DNA from: Bacteroides stercorirosoris
GTDB taxonomy: Bacteria > Bacteroidota > Bacteroidia > Bacteroidales > Bacteroidaceae
DNA length: 64,000 nt
Direction of reading: 5' to 3'
Assembly: GCF_900142015.1 (NCBI RefSeq)
Contig: NZ_FQZN01000002.1
Coordinates: 62,001 to 126,000 of the forward strand
The translations under genes and the position numbers were made by a program. Within the stretch, counting starts at the first letter, position 1. Every line of letters begins with the position of its first letter. A model generated the notes under the pieces. That model was not told the DNA's origin. It made no database searches and saw nothing but the letters and a program-made list of their open reading frames with translations. This document shows positions 51,351 through 61,171 of this stretch, one piece after another.

Positions 51351-51548
51351 TCCTGATAGCCAAGAATCTAAAATTATTAACAGAAAAGTATTTTGTATCT
51401 AAACATTACTATTCTCCTAATTCCGCCAAAAACGTTCTGTCTGCGAAACCAGACTTGCATTCAACCTTCCCTATCATATTTTCAAAGGCTTTCAACCTGA
51501 CAGAGTTTAGACGAAACCAGAGTTAACAAGCAAAAAGGAATAAAAAAG

Positions 51549-51580
51549 TTTGAGGTAGTCCTAGAGAATCGTTACTTTTG
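51549..51580 (+). promoter_or_regulatory. Canonical Bacteroides promoter of the obgE operon
   Basis: TTTG at 51549-51552, a 20-nt spacer and TACTTTTG at 51573-51580 match the consensus exactly. The leader to ATG 51628 is about 44 nt. Confidence 0.85.
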
Positions 51581-51627
51581 CATCGAAAAAGAAAATAAGT
51601 ATTTTAAAATCAATCGTAAGGAAAGAA

Positions 51628-52800
51628 ATGGCTGAATCGAACTTTGTTGACTACGTAAAGATATATTGCCGCTCCGGAAAGGGCGGACGAGGCTCTACGC
51701 ACATGAGGCGTGAGAAATACATACCCAATGGCGGCCCCGACGGAGGTGACGGAGGACGAGGAGGTCACATCATCCTGCGCGGTAACCGTAACTATTGGAC
51801 GCTGTTGCATTTGCGCTACGACCGCCATGCACTGGCCGGCCATGGAGAATCCGGTTCCAAGAACCGCAGTTTTGGTAAGGACGGAGAAGACAAGATTATT
51901 GAAGTTCCCTGTGGCACAGTGGTATACAATGCCGAAACGGGCGAATACATCTGCGACGTCACCGAGCATGGACAGGAAGTAGTCCTGCTGAAAGGCGGAC
52001 GCGGTGGACTGGGTAACTGGCACTTCAAGACAGCCACCCGTCAGGCACCCCGCTTTGCGCAACCAGGTGAACCGATGCAGGAGATGACAGTAATCATGGA
52101 GTTGAAACTCCTGGCAGACGTAGGTCTGGTAGGTTTCCCGAACGCCGGAAAATCAACCCTGCTTGCTTCCGTATCTGCCGCCAAGCCCAAGATAGCCAAC
52201 TATCCATTCACCACATTGGAACCCAACCTGGGTATTGTTTCTTATCGTGACAGCAAATCATTTGTCATGGCGGACATTCCCGGTATCATTGAAGGAGCCA
52301 GTGCCGGAAAAGGGTTGGGATTACGTTTTCTGCGGCACATCGAGCGTAACTCTCTGTTGCTCTTCATGGTGCCTGCCGATAGCGACGATATCCGGAAAGA
52401 ATATGAAATCCTGTTGAATGAGTTGAGCACTTTCAATCCTGAAATGCTGGACAAACAACGGGTACTTGCCATCACCAAGAGCGATATGCTCGATCAGGAA
52501 TTGATGGACGAAATAGAGCCTACACTCCCTGCAAACGTTCCGCATGTATTCATTTCTTCCATTACCGGCATGGGACTTTCCGTACTTAAAGACATTCTAT
52601 GGGAAGAGTTGAATAAGGATAGCAACAAAATAGAAGCTATCGTTCACCGTCCGAAGGACGTGAGCAAGCTTCAGGAAGAACTGAAAGACATGGGTGAGGA
52701 CGAAGACCTCAGCTATGAATATGTGGAAGACGACGAGGATGTGGAAGACCTGGAAGACTTCGAATACGAAGAAGAAGACTGGGAGGATGACAAGCAATGA
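51628..52800 (+). CDS. obgE: Obg-family GTPase
   Basis: 390 aa. The N-terminal Gly-rich Obg fold (1-158) has [19 protein letters not shown] and [10 protein letters not shown]. The GTPase domain has G1 [12 protein letters not shown]2/G3 FTTLEPNLG and [10 protein letters not shown], and G4 TKSD. The C-terminus is a long Asp/Glu-rich tail (about 335-390) instead of a folded OCT domain. It acts in 50S ribosome assembly and growth control. The stop overlaps the next start by 4 nt (ATGA). Confidence 0.97.
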   Translation: MAESNFVDYVKIYCRSGKGGRGSTHMRREKYIPNGGPDGGDGGRGGHIILRGNRNYWTLLHLRYDRHALAGHGESGSKNRSFGKDGEDKIIEVPCGTVVYNAETGEYICDVTEHGQEVVLLKGGRGGLGNWHFKTATRQAPRFAQPGEPMQEMTVIMELKLLADVGLVGFPNAGKSTLLASVSAAKPKIANYPFTTLEPNLGIVSYRDSKSFVMADIPGIIEGASAGKGLGLRFLRHIERNSLLLFMVPADSDDIRKEYEILLNELSTFNPEMLDKQRVLAITKSDMLDQELMDEIEPTLPANVPHVFISSITGMGLSVLKDILWEELNKDSNKIEAIVHRPKDVSKLQEELKDMGEDEDLSYEYVEDDEDVEDLEDFEYEEEDWEDDKQ

Positions 52801-53606
52801 TTGCTCTGACAGAAGATAAAAAGATGTTGGGATACGGGGTTATGGCACCGTACTCCAACATTTTTTGTTTTGCAACTACCCGCCGGGGAGGTTTCAGTAA
52901 AGGAGATTATGCCTCTTTCAACTGTACGCCTTATACCGGGGATGATGCAGAATGCGTCCGTCGCAATCAGGAATTGCTCTGCAACTCCATGCCTCAACGG
53001 CCTAAAGAATTAGTCATTCCGTTCCAGACACATGGTACAAAGGTGGAGGTGATTGATGAAAAATACCTCCATGCCACGGCCGACGAACGCACAGCGATGT
53101 TGCAAGGAGTAGATGCGCTGGTCACCCGAGAGTCGGGTTGCTGCATCTGCATTTCCACGGCAGACTGCATCCCCATCTTGCTTTACGACCGCAAGAATCA
53201 AGTGGTAGCCGCCGCCCATGCAGGCTGGCGGGGAACGGTGAATTACATAGCCGGACATACACTCGACAAAATGCGGGCTCTTTACGGCACAGATGGAAAA
53301 GATGTAACGGCCTGCATCGGCCCCGGCATCTCCCTACCTTCTTTTGAAGTGGGAGAAGAAGTGTACGAGGCTTTCCGCATGAATGGTTTTGCCATGGACT
53401 ACATCTCGGAGTGGAAGCCGGAAACACATAAACACCACATCGACTTGTGGGCTGCCAACCGAATGCAGTTGCTCGATTTCGGAGTACCCGGCGAACAGAT
53501 AGAAACATCGGGTATCTGTACCTACATGAGACATGAAGAGTTCTTCTCGGCAAGACGGCTCGGTATCAAATCGGGACGCATATTGTCGGGAATAATGCTA
53601 ATGTAA
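52797..53606 (+). CDS. pgeF: PgeF/YfiH-type multicopper (laccase-domain) protein
   Basis: 269 aa. Family motifs are QTHGTKV with the first His, [12 protein letters not shown] with Cys, and [12 protein letters not shown] with the second His, the Zn/Cu ligands of the YfiH/PgeF fold. Characterised relatives are peptidoglycan editing factors or purine-nucleoside-processing enzymes. The exact reaction here is not readable. It is translationally coupled to obgE. Confidence 0.92.
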   Translation: MIALTEDKKMLGYGVMAPYSNIFCFATTRRGGFSKGDYASFNCTPYTGDDAECVRRNQELLCNSMPQRPKELVIPFQTHGTKVEVIDEKYLHATADERTAMLQGVDALVTRESGCCICISTADCIPILLYDRKNQVVAAAHAGWRGTVNYIAGHTLDKMRALYGTDGKDVTACIGPGISLPSFEVGEEVYEAFRMNGFAMDYISEWKPETHKHHIDLWAANRMQLLDFGVPGEQIETSGICTYMRHEEFFSARRLGIKSGRILSGIMLM

Positions 53607-53619
53607 TCCAACTGAATAT

Positions 53620-54285
53620 ATGTATAACATTACCATATCAGAAGAAATAAAAAACGCCTGCCCCATCTTCAAGGGTGCAGCCATTTATGCAAAAGTCACC
53701 AATACCGCTTTCTGCGAAGGACTTTGGGAAGAAATCAACGCTTTCGCCAAAGAGCTGACTTCCACCACCCAACCGGAAGACATAAAACAGCAACCCGCCA
53801 TTGCCGCCACCCGCGAGGTTTATAAACGCTGCGGCAAAGACCCCAGCCGTTACCGTCCTTCCGCCGAAGCCCTGCGCCGCCGCCTGATGCGCGGAATAGA
53901 CCTTTATCAGATAGATACATTGGTGGACCTGATCAACCTGGTCTCCCTGCGCACAGGTTATTCCATCGGTGGTTTCGATGCGGACAAGATACAAGGAATC
54001 AACCTCGAACTGGGTGTAGGCCGTGCCGAGGAGCCTTTCGAAGGTATCGGACGCGGAGTGCTGAATATCGAGGGACTCCCGGTTTACCGTGACGCCATTG
54101 GTGGTATCGGTACTCCTACCAGCGACCATGAACGCACCAAAATGGACTTGGGTACCCAACATATCCTTGCCATCGTCAACGGATATAGCGGGCAGGAAGG
54201 ACTGCCGGAAGCTGCCGGAATGATCCAAGAATTACTCAAAAAGTACGCCTCGTCCGATGGAGGGGAAATCATCTATTTCGAATAA
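53620..54285 (+). CDS. B3/B4 domain protein (PheRS-beta-like editing fold)
   Basis: 221 aa, a stand-alone B3/B4 tRNA-editing-type domain. ATREVYKRCGKDPSRYRPSA, LRRRLMRG, IDTLVDLINLVSLRTGYSIG and GGIGTPTSDHERTKM are typical. It resembles the PheRS beta-subunit editing domain, and free-standing members are of unproven function. It lies 13 nt after pgeF. Confidence 0.9.
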   Translation: MYNITISEEIKNACPIFKGAAIYAKVTNTAFCEGLWEEINAFAKELTSTTQPEDIKQQPAIAATREVYKRCGKDPSRYRPSAEALRRRLMRGIDLYQIDTLVDLINLVSLRTGYSIGGFDADKIQGINLELGVGRAEEPFEGIGRGVLNIEGLPVYRDAIGGIGTPTSDHERTKMDLGTQHILAIVNGYSGQEGLPEAAGMIQELLKKYASSDGGEIIYFE

Positions 54286-54302
54286 AAGCAAAACCTTAAA
54301 TC

Positions 54303-54929
54303 ATGAATATACTCTACCTGTTGTTGTCTGTATTATTGTCCATCACTCCACCGGAGGAGAAGCCCAGCTTCACTCAAATGGAAATTAACCATATCCGTGT
54401 CGCCACACCGGAGCTTTTCGCCAACACTAAGTTATTAGAATTGCATTTGGAACAAATACCCGACACCGCCTATTGTTTTCCGCTTCCCGGAGGAAAAGTA
54501 ATCTCCCCTTATGGACGTGGAGGTGGACGCCATTCCGGCATCGACATCAAGACCTGTGCCAAAGACACCATTCGTAGCGCCTTCGATGGTGTCGTGCGTA
54601 TGTCAAAGCCGTATAGTGCTTACGGAAATGTCATCGTCGTACGCCACTCTTCGGGATTGGAAACCATATACAGCCATAACTTCAAGAATCTTGTGCAGAG
54701 CGGTGACATCGTTAAGGCCGGACAACCCATTGCACTGACCGGACGTACCGGACGTGCCAGCACCGAACATCTTCATTTTGAAACCCGTATCAACGGACAG
54801 CATTTCAACCCTAATCTCATTTTCGATTTCAAAGAAAGGACACTCCGCAAAGAGTGTATTCAATGCACCAAGAATGGAAAAGGCGTCATCGTGAAGCCTG
54901 CAACAAAAAAAACAGCCGGAACTACCTAA
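54303..54929 (+). CDS. M23 family metallopeptidase
   Basis: 208 aa. A short hydrophobic N-terminus (NILYLLLSVLLSITP) looks like a signal peptide or anchor. The LytM domain holds the zinc ligands: GRHSGIDIKT (His and Asp) and the late TEHLHFETRI (HxH), with TGRTGRAS between. It should cut peptidoglycan peptide cross-links in the periplasm. It is 17 nt after the B3/B4 gene and likely in the obgE operon. Confidence 0.92.
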   Translation: MNILYLLLSVLLSITPPEEKPSFTQMEINHIRVATPELFANTKLLELHLEQIPDTAYCFPLPGGKVISPYGRGGGRHSGIDIKTCAKDTIRSAFDGVVRMSKPYSAYGNVIVVRHSSGLETIYSHNFKNLVQSGDIVKAGQPIALTGRTGRASTEHLHFETRINGQHFNPNLIFDFKERTLRKECIQCTKNGKGVIVKPATKKTAGTT

Positions 54930-54946
54930 GTATCCAAACGTTTCAC

Positions 54947-54954
54947 TAAATTTG
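54947..54954 (+). promoter_or_regulatory. -7 element for phoH
   Basis: TAAATTTG (TAnnTTTG), 45 nt before ATG 54999. Confidence 0.55.
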
Positions 54955-54998
54955 CAACTGTTTTACCTATAAAACGACATGAACTTATAAACAATTCA

Positions 54999-55976
54999 AT
55001 GATAGAAAAACTGATTGTTCTTGAGGATATCGACCCGGTTATCTTTTACGGCGTGAACAACGCCAATATGCAGCTGATAAAAGCCTTGTATCCCAAACTG
55101 CGCATTGTCGCACGTGGCAATGTCATCAAAGTATTGGGAGACGAGGAAGAAATGTGCGCATTCGAAGAAAACATCACGAAACTGGAGAAGTACTGCGCCG
55201 AATATAACTCGCTGAAAGAAGAGGTCATCATCGATATCATCAAAGGGAATGCACCGCAAGCGGAAAAGTCGGGCAACGTCATCGTATTCAGCGTGACGGG
55301 AAAGCCGATTATTCCCCGCAGTGAAAACCAGATGAAACTGGTAGAAGGCTTTGCTAAGAATGACATGGTATTTGCCATCGGTCCCGCAGGTTCGGGAAAG
55401 ACGTACACCGCCATTGCTCTTGCCGTGCGTGCCCTCAAAAATAAAGAGATAAAGAAAATCATCCTCAGCCGCCCCGCCGTAGAGGCCGGTGAAAAGCTTG
55501 GTTTCCTGCCCGGCGACATGAAGGATAAGATAGACCCGTATCTGCAACCTCTCTACGATGCCTTGCAGGATATGATTCCGGCCGCTAAACTGAAAGAGTA
55601 TATGGAACTGAACATTATTCAGATCGCTCCCCTCGCCTTTATGCGCGGACGCACACTGAATGACGCAGTGGTTATTCTGGATGAAGCGCAGAACACCACC
55701 ACCCAGCAAATCAAGATGTTCCTCACCCGTATGGGTATGAATACCAAGATGATTGTAACGGGTGACATGACGCAGATTGACTTGCCGTCTTCCCAGACAT
55801 CGGGGCTGGTGCAGGCACTCCGCATATTGAAAGGTGTAAAAGGTATCAGCTTCGTGGAACTGAATAAGAAAGATATTGTACGCCATCAATTGGTGACCCG
55901 CATTGTAGATGCCTACGAGAAATTTGATAAAGAAACCAAGGCCGAACGGGAAAAAAGAAAACTCACCACGGGGTAA
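54999..55976 (+). CDS. phoH: PhoH-family ATPase
   Basis: 325 aa. An N-terminal KH-like segment precedes the P-loop GPAGSGKTYTAI, the ILSRPAVEAGEKLGFLPGD region, the Walker B VVILDEAQNTT, and a terminal VTGDMTQIDLP. It is a cytoplasmic ATPase linked to phosphate stress and RNA metabolism. The frame antisense to it is also open but is a shadow of biased codons. A strong palindrome overlaps its stop. Confidence 0.95.
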   Translation: MIEKLIVLEDIDPVIFYGVNNANMQLIKALYPKLRIVARGNVIKVLGDEEEMCAFEENITKLEKYCAEYNSLKEEVIIDIIKGNAPQAEKSGNVIVFSVTGKPIIPRSENQMKLVEGFAKNDMVFAIGPAGSGKTYTAIALAVRALKNKEIKKIILSRPAVEAGEKLGFLPGDMKDKIDPYLQPLYDALQDMIPAAKLKEYMELNIIQIAPLAFMRGRTLNDAVVILDEAQNTTTQQIKMFLTRMGMNTKMIVTGDMTQIDLPSSQTSGLVQALRILKGVKGISFVELNKKDIVRHQLVTRIVDAYEKFDKETKAEREKRKLTTG

Positions 55977-56021
55977 CACAGAGTCTCACAGAGTTTTTTT
56001 CTGCTCTGTGAGACTCTGTGT
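55976..56021. repeat. Extragenic palindrome at the phoH stop
   Basis: An exact 18-bp inverted repeat (55976-55993 with 56004-56021; arm ACACAGAGTCTCACAGAG) has a T-rich 10-nt loop. Outer CACCAC/GTGGTG arms extend it. It lies in the phoH-purC gap and probably ends phoH transcription or protects its mRNA. CACAGAGT-type palindromes look like a dispersed family, which one copy cannot show. Confidence 0.8.
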
Positions 56022-56072
56022 CACTCTGTGGTGAAAACCATAGGAAATATCCAAATCATAAATATTATAATG

Positions 56073-57017
56073 ATGCAAGCATTAACAAAAACAGATTTTA
56101 ATTTTCCGGGACAGAAAAGTGTATACCACGGAAAAGTACGTGATGTTTATAACATCAATGGTGAAAAACTGGTCATGGTAGCAACTGACCGTATCTCTGC
56201 ATTCGACGTTGTTTTGCCGAAAGGCATCCCTTTCAAAGGACAGATGCTGAATCAGATTGCAGCCAAATTCCTGGACGCTACTACCGACATTTGCCCCAAC
56301 TGGAAAACAGCTACGCCCGACCCGATGGTAACGGTAGGTGTCATGTGCGAAGGTTTCCCCATCGAAATGATTGTACGCGGTTACCTTTGCGGTAGCGCAT
56401 GGCGTACTTACAAGAGCGGTGTACGCGAAATCTGTGGCGTGAAACTTCCAGAAGGAATGAAAGAAAACCAGAAGTTCCCCGAACCTATCATCACCCCGAC
56501 CACCAAAGCCGAAATCGGCGAACACGACGCCGACATCTCCAAAGAGGAAATTCTTGCCAAAGGTCTGGCTACTCCCGAAGAATATGCCGTATTGGAAAAA
56601 TACACCATGGCACTCTTCAAGAGAGGAACGGAAATCGCAGCGGAACGCGGCTTGATCCTGGTAGACACAAAATATGAATTCGGTAAGCACAACGGTACCA
56701 TCTACCTGATGGACGAAATCCACACTCCGGACTCCAGCCGTTACTTCTACTCCGAAGGTTACCAGGAACGTTTTGAAAAAGGCGAAGCGCAGAAGCAACT
56801 TTCCAAGGAGTTCGTACGCGAATGGTTGATGGACAACGGTTTCCAGGGTAAAGAAGGACAGCAAGTTCCTGAAATGACAGACGAAATCGTAACTTCTATT
56901 AGCGAACGTTACATCGAACTGTACGAACACATCACTGGTGAGAAGTTCGTAAAAGAAGATACGAGCAACATTGCCGCCCGCATAAACAAAAACGTTACTA
57001 CGTTTTTGAATGAATAA
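56073..57017 (+). CDS. purC: Phosphoribosylaminoimidazole-succinocarboxamide synthase
   Basis: 314 aa from ATG 56073; ATG 56070 is one codon earlier, and the longer GTG frame at 56028 starts inside the palindrome. Landmarks are [28 protein letters not shown], the [19 protein letters not shown] loop, [12 protein letters not shown] and [12 protein letters not shown]. It makes SAICAR in purine synthesis. The PurC subtype with the longer C-terminus is usual in Bacteroidetes. purM is at the end of the window. Confidence 0.95.
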   Translation: MQALTKTDFNFPGQKSVYHGKVRDVYNINGEKLVMVATDRISAFDVVLPKGIPFKGQMLNQIAAKFLDATTDICPNWKTATPDPMVTVGVMCEGFPIEMIVRGYLCGSAWRTYKSGVREICGVKLPEGMKENQKFPEPIITPTTKAEIGEHDADISKEEILAKGLATPEEYAVLEKYTMALFKRGTEIAAERGLILVDTKYEFGKHNGTIYLMDEIHTPDSSRYFYSEGYQERFEKGEAQKQLSKEFVREWLMDNGFQGKEGQQVPEMTDEIVTSISERYIELYEHITGEKFVKEDTSNIAARINKNVTTFLNE

Positions 57018-57032
57018 TTAAGGAATGAAAGA

Positions 57033-57770
57033 ATGAACTACCCCCAGGAACATATCAAACCCTACGGCGAAGACGGAAAGAAGAGTGAACAGGTAGAAGA
57101 AATGTTCGACAACATTGCTCCTGCCTATGATAAACTGAACCACACCCTTTCTTTGGGCATCGACCGTAGTTGGCGCCGCAAAGCAATCAAGTGGTTGAAG
57201 CCTTTCCAGCCAAAGTGCATCATGGACGTAGCCACCGGCACGGGTGACTTCGCCATCCTTGCCTGCCGAGAATTGCAGCCCGACCAACTGATAGGCACCG
57301 ACATTTCGGAGGGAATGATGGACGTGGGACGTAAAAAAGTAAAACAGGCGCACCTCTCGGACAAGATATCCTTTGCCCGGGAGGACTGCACCTCCCTCTC
57401 ATTTGCCGATGATATGTTTGATGCCGTAACCGTAGCGTTCGGTATCCGCAACTTTGAAGGACTGGACAAAGGGCTGGCGGAAATGTGCCGCGTGCTGAAA
57501 CCCGGAGGACATCTCGTCATCCTGGAACTCTCCACACCGGACCGTTTTCCAATGAAGCAACTCTTCACCATCTACTCCAAAGTTGTCATCCCCCTGCTCG
57601 GCAAATGCCTGTCAAAAGATAACAGTGCCTACACCTACCTGCCCCAAAGCATCCGTGCTTTCCCGCAAGGCGAAGTGATGCAGGGAGTAATCCGCAAGGC
57701 AGGTTTCAGCCAGGTAAACTTCCGGAGGCTGACGTTTGGTATATGCACTTTGTACACGGCGACAAAATAA
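57033..57770 (+). CDS. ubiE: Demethylmenaquinone methyltransferase
   Basis: 245 aa class I SAM methyltransferase of the UbiE/MenG family. [31 protein letters not shown] (motif I), [19 protein letters not shown] and LRVLKPGG-like [13 protein letters not shown] are the signatures. Bacteroides use menaquinone, so it most likely makes menaquinone. It is 15 nt after purC. Confidence 0.95.
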   Translation: MNYPQEHIKPYGEDGKKSEQVEEMFDNIAPAYDKLNHTLSLGIDRSWRRKAIKWLKPFQPKCIMDVATGTGDFAILACRELQPDQLIGTDISEGMMDVGRKKVKQAHLSDKISFAREDCTSLSFADDMFDAVTVAFGIRNFEGLDKGLAEMCRVLKPGGHLVILELSTPDRFPMKQLFTIYSKVVIPLLGKCLSKDNSAYTYLPQSIRAFPQGEVMQGVIRKAGFSQVNFRRLTFGICTLYTATK

Positions 57771-57810
57771 ATAGTAAAGTGATTATTAACGTTAGCACAC
57801 TAAGAGAATT

Positions 57811-58557
57811 ATGCAGAAATACGGTTTAATAGGCTATCCGCTGAGACATTCGTTTTCCATCGGATATTTCAATGAAAAGTTCAAGTCGGAGAACATTGAT
57901 GCTGAATATGTGAACTTTGAAATACCCAGCATCAACGATTTCATGGAAGTTATAGAGGAAAATCCCAACCTCTGCGGACTCAACGTGACTATCCCCTACA
58001 AGGAACAAGTCATCCCTTTCCTTGACGAACTGTATAAAGATACCGCTAAGATCGGCGCAGTCAACGTCATCAAAATCATCCGCCAGCCGAAAGGAAAAGT
58101 CAAACTCATCGGCTACAATTCGGACATCATCGGATTTACACAGTCCATTGAACCTTTACTACAACCACATCATAAGAAAGCATTGATACTGGGTACAGGC
58201 GGCGCATCCAAAGCAGTCTATCGCGGGCTGGCCAATCTGAGTATCGAAAGCGTATTCGTATCACGCACAAAGAAAGATGACAAATTTCTCACTTATGAAG
58301 AACTGACACCGGAAATTATGCAGGAGTATACAGTTATCGTCAACTGCACCCCTGTCGGCATGTATCCTAAGGTAGATTTTTGTCCGAATATCCCTTATGA
58401 CCTGTTAACTTCCAACCATTTGCTCTACGATTTGTTATATAATCCCAACGAGACTCTCTTCATGAAGAAAGGAGAAGCACGCGGAGCCGTTACTAAAAAC
58501 GGACTGGAAATGCTGTTATTGCAAGCATTTGCCGCTTGGGAAATATGGAACAGATGA
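57811..58557 (+). CDS. aroE: Shikimate dehydrogenase
   Basis: 248 aa. YGLIGYPLRHSFSIGYFN, LCGLNVTIPYKE (catalytic Lys), IGAVN, the Rossmann ILGTGGASKAV and NCTPVGMYP follow in AroE order. It reduces dehydroshikimate with NADPH. It is 40 nt after ubiE, so purC-ubiE-aroE appears to be one operon. Confidence 0.96.
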   Translation: MQKYGLIGYPLRHSFSIGYFNEKFKSENIDAEYVNFEIPSINDFMEVIEENPNLCGLNVTIPYKEQVIPFLDELYKDTAKIGAVNVIKIIRQPKGKVKLIGYNSDIIGFTQSIEPLLQPHHKKALILGTGGASKAVYRGLANLSIESVFVSRTKKDDKFLTYEELTPEIMQEYTVIVNCTPVGMYPKVDFCPNIPYDLLTSNHLLYDLLYNPNETLFMKKGEARGAVTKNGLEMLLLQAFAAWEIWNR

Positions 58558-58574
58558 GAAAAATAGGAGGAAGA

Positions 58575-59525
58575 ATGAAAAAAGGTATCAAATACGGTCT
58601 GTCGGGACTGTTAGCAGTTATCATTGTTGCCCTCGTAGGTGCAAGTTTCTATATGCTTGGCTATTCGCTGAGACCGGAACACAACAAAGGGAAGGATATT
58701 CCCGGCTCCTACGAGTACATGCTCAGCGAATATCCACAGATAAAGCCCTGGCTGGATAGTCTGCAGACTGCCGGCGCTTTGCGAGACACCTTTATCATCA
58801 ATCCCAAAGGAGTGCAACTGCATGCCATTTATGCGGCTGCCCCCGAACCTACCGGCAAGACCGCCGTCATCGTACATGGCTATACGGACGATTGCATCCG
58901 TATGCTGATGATAGGTTACCTCTACAACAAAGATTTAAAGTACAACATCCTGCTGCCCGACCTGCAAAACCAGGGACTGAGTGGCGGACCTGCCATCCAG
59001 ATGGGATGGAAAGACCGTCTGGACGTGTTGCAATGGATGGACATAGCTTCCAACATCTTCCGTGACAGTACGCAGATCGTGGTGCACGGCATTTCAATGG
59101 GAGCCGCCACTACCATGATGGTATCAGGTGAAGAACTACCCGACTACGTGAAGTGTTTCGTAGAAGATTGCGGTTATACCAGCGTATGGGATGAATTCTC
59201 CCATGAGCTGAAAAGCCAGTTCAGCCTGCCACCTTTCCCGTTGATGTACACCACCAGTTGGCTGTGCAACGCCAAATACGGCTGGAACTTCAAGGAGGCT
59301 TCTTCGCTGAACCAGGTGAAAAAGTGCAAACAGCCGATGATGTTTATCCACGGCGATGCAGATACTTACGTGCCCACCTGGATGGTATACCCCCTCTACG
59401 AAGCGAAGTCAGAACCTAAGGAACTGTGGATTGTCCCCGGCGCCACACACGCCATGTCCTACAAGGACTATCCGGAAGAATATACCGAACGTGTGAAGAA
59501 TTTCGTAGGAAAGTATATACATTGA
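58575..59525 (+). CDS. Membrane-anchored alpha/beta hydrolase
   Basis: 316 aa from ATG 58575, which has GGAGG 5 nt upstream; an ATG at 58554 overlaps the aroE stop. A signal anchor (IKYGLSGLLAVIIVALVGAS) is followed by a hydrolase fold. HGYTDD is the oxyanion strand, VHGISMGAA holds the nucleophile Ser, HGDADTYVP the acid Asp and ATHAM the His. All triad members are present. The enzyme resembles S9-like or lipase-type hydrolases, with an unknown substrate. Confidence 0.9.
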   Translation: MKKGIKYGLSGLLAVIIVALVGASFYMLGYSLRPEHNKGKDIPGSYEYMLSEYPQIKPWLDSLQTAGALRDTFIINPKGVQLHAIYAAAPEPTGKTAVIVHGYTDDCIRMLMIGYLYNKDLKYNILLPDLQNQGLSGGPAIQMGWKDRLDVLQWMDIASNIFRDSTQIVVHGISMGAATTMMVSGEELPDYVKCFVEDCGYTSVWDEFSHELKSQFSLPPFPLMYTTSWLCNAKYGWNFKEASSLNQVKKCKQPMMFIHGDADTYVPTWMVYPLYEAKSEPKELWIVPGATHAMSYKDYPEEYTERVKNFVGKYIH

Positions 59526-59563
59526 TGTGATTTTTCCTATATTCGCCACACAAATACCATAGT

Positions 59564-60472
59564 ATGAAAAGATTAATCTCCATAAGTTTATTCTTATGCC
59601 TGCTCCTATCCGTACAGGCACAGAAAGTCTATACAACAGACAATATCCCCAAAGTACATCTCCAGAACAAGATGCGCTATGTCTGCAATCCGGATGATAT
59701 CCTCTCGCAGGCTGCCTGTGACAGCATCGACCGTATGCTGTATGCGCTTGAACAACAGACGGGAATCGAGACAGTAGTTGCCGTGGTTCCCTCCATCGGC
59801 AGTGACGACTGTTTCGACTTCGCCCACCGCCTGCTCAATGAATGGGGTGTGGGAAAGAAAGGAAAGAATAACGGCCTGGTCATTCTCCTGGTCACCGACC
59901 AGCGTTGCATCCAGTTCTACACAGGCTACGGCCTGGAAGGAGACCTGCCCGACGCCATTTGTAAACGCATACAGATGCGGGATATGATTCCTTACCTGAA
60001 AGACGGCAACTGGGATGCCGGCATGGTGGCCGGTGTGCGTGCCGTATGCGGCAGACTGGATGGCAGCATGGTGAACGACGGGGAAGATGAAGACGAACTC
60101 TCTTTCTTCGGTATCCTAGCGGCAGTCATCGGTTTCTTTGTCGTAGCCGGACTGATAGGCTGGATTGCGGCACGTGCTGCAAGCAAATGCCCCAACTGCG
60201 GCCAACATAAATTGCAACGTACCGGCAGCAAAGTCGTTTCACGCCGCAACGGGGTGAAAACGGAAGACGTCACTTACACTTGCCGCAACTGCGGGCACAG
60301 CATCGTGCGCCGTAAGCAATCTTACGATGAAAACTATCGTGGAGGCAGCGGAGGCGGTCCGGTCATCTTCGGAGGGGGCGGAGGCTTCGGCGGCAGAGGC
60401 GGAGGAGGATTCAGCGGAGGCAGCTTCGGAGGAGGTATGGGAGGCGGCGGAGGCGCCGGTTCACGATTTTAA
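59564..60472 (+). CDS. TPM-domain membrane protein with Cys4 motif and Gly-rich tail
   Basis: 302 aa. Signal peptide KRLISISLFLCLLLSVQA. The TPM domain (about 35-165) has DILSQAACDSIDRMLYALEQ, GKNNGLVILLVTDQR and FYTGYGLEGDLPDAICKRI. One membrane helix follows (about 184-208), then a zinc-like pair CPNCGQHK / CRNCGHS. The tail is rich in Gly and Ser/Phe. TPM proteins often pair with LemA, which follows here. Confidence 0.9.
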   Translation: MKRLISISLFLCLLLSVQAQKVYTTDNIPKVHLQNKMRYVCNPDDILSQAACDSIDRMLYALEQQTGIETVVAVVPSIGSDDCFDFAHRLLNEWGVGKKGKNNGLVILLVTDQRCIQFYTGYGLEGDLPDAICKRIQMRDMIPYLKDGNWDAGMVAGVRAVCGRLDGSMVNDGEDEDELSFFGILAAVIGFFVVAGLIGWIAARAASKCPNCGQHKLQRTGSKVVSRRNGVKTEDVTYTCRNCGHSIVRRKQSYDENYRGGSGGGPVIFGGGGGFGGRGGGGFSGGSFGGGMGGGGGAGSRF

Positions 60473-60498
60473 TATTTAATCATTTAATAAAGAAAAGT

Positions 60499-61080
60499 AT
60501 GAAGAAGTCAACTATTATCATTCTTGTTGTTTTAGCCCTTCTCGTCATTTGGGGCGTAACCGGTTATAACGGACTGGTAACTATGGATGAAAACGTAAGC
60601 GGACAATGGTCGAACGTTGAAACGCAGTATCAGCGCCGTGCCGATTTGATACCGAACCTGGTTAATACGGTAAAAGGATATGCTTCGCACGAAAAGGAAA
60701 CCCTGGAAGGCGTAGTGCAGGCCCGCAGCCAGGCCACTCAAATCAAAGTGGACGCCAACGACCTGACACCCGAAAAGCTGGCCGAATATCAGAAAGCGCA
60801 AGGTGCCGTCACCTCTGCCCTGGGCAAGTTGCTCGCCATCACCGAGAATTATCCCGACCTGAAAGCCAACCAGAACTTTCTGGAACTGCAAGCCCAGTTG
60901 GAAGGAACGGAAAACCGTATCAACGTAGCACGCACTAACTTCAACAATGCGGCGAAAGATTTTAATACAGCTATCCGCCGTTTCCCAAAGAATATTCTTG
61001 CAAGCCTGTTCGGCTTTGAGAAACGCGCTTACTTTGAAGCTGCCGAAGGTAGTGAAACTGCCCCGCAGGTACAGTTTTAA
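60499..61080 (+). CDS. lemA: LemA family protein
   Basis: 193 aa. An N-terminal membrane helix (STIIILVVLALLVIWGVTGYN) is followed by the LemA helical domain with NVSGQWSNVETQYQRRADLIPNL, GYASHEKETLEGVVQARSQA and TENRINVARTNFN. Function is unknown. It partners the TPM protein 26 nt upstream and closes the operon at a strong terminator. Confidence 0.95.
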   Translation: MKKSTIIILVVLALLVIWGVTGYNGLVTMDENVSGQWSNVETQYQRRADLIPNLVNTVKGYASHEKETLEGVVQARSQATQIKVDANDLTPEKLAEYQKAQGAVTSALGKLLAITENYPDLKANQNFLELQAQLEGTENRINVARTNFNNAAKDFNTAIRRFPKNILASLFGFEKRAYFEAAEGSETAPQVQF

Positions 61081-61091
61081 ATAAAAAAGAG

Positions 61092-61154
61092 ACTCCCCCT
61101 CCACCCTTTGTCAATGCCCTATTCATAGGCGTTACAGGGTGGAGGGGGAGTTTT
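61092..61154. terminator. Bidirectional terminator between lemA and the membrane partner gene
   Basis: ACTCCCCCTCCACCCT (61092-61107) and its exact complement (61136-61151) form a 16-bp GC-rich stem. An inner arm pair lies in the loop. T runs flank both sides (TTTT after; AAAAAA before, for the minus strand). Confidence 0.9.
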
Positions 61155-61171
61155 CTGTATAGAACGATGTC

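Noticed and set aside
54996..55979. 327-codon open frame antisense to phoH
   Set aside because: It mirrors the phoH gene almost exactly, has no family features and reflects codon bias of a well recognised gene.
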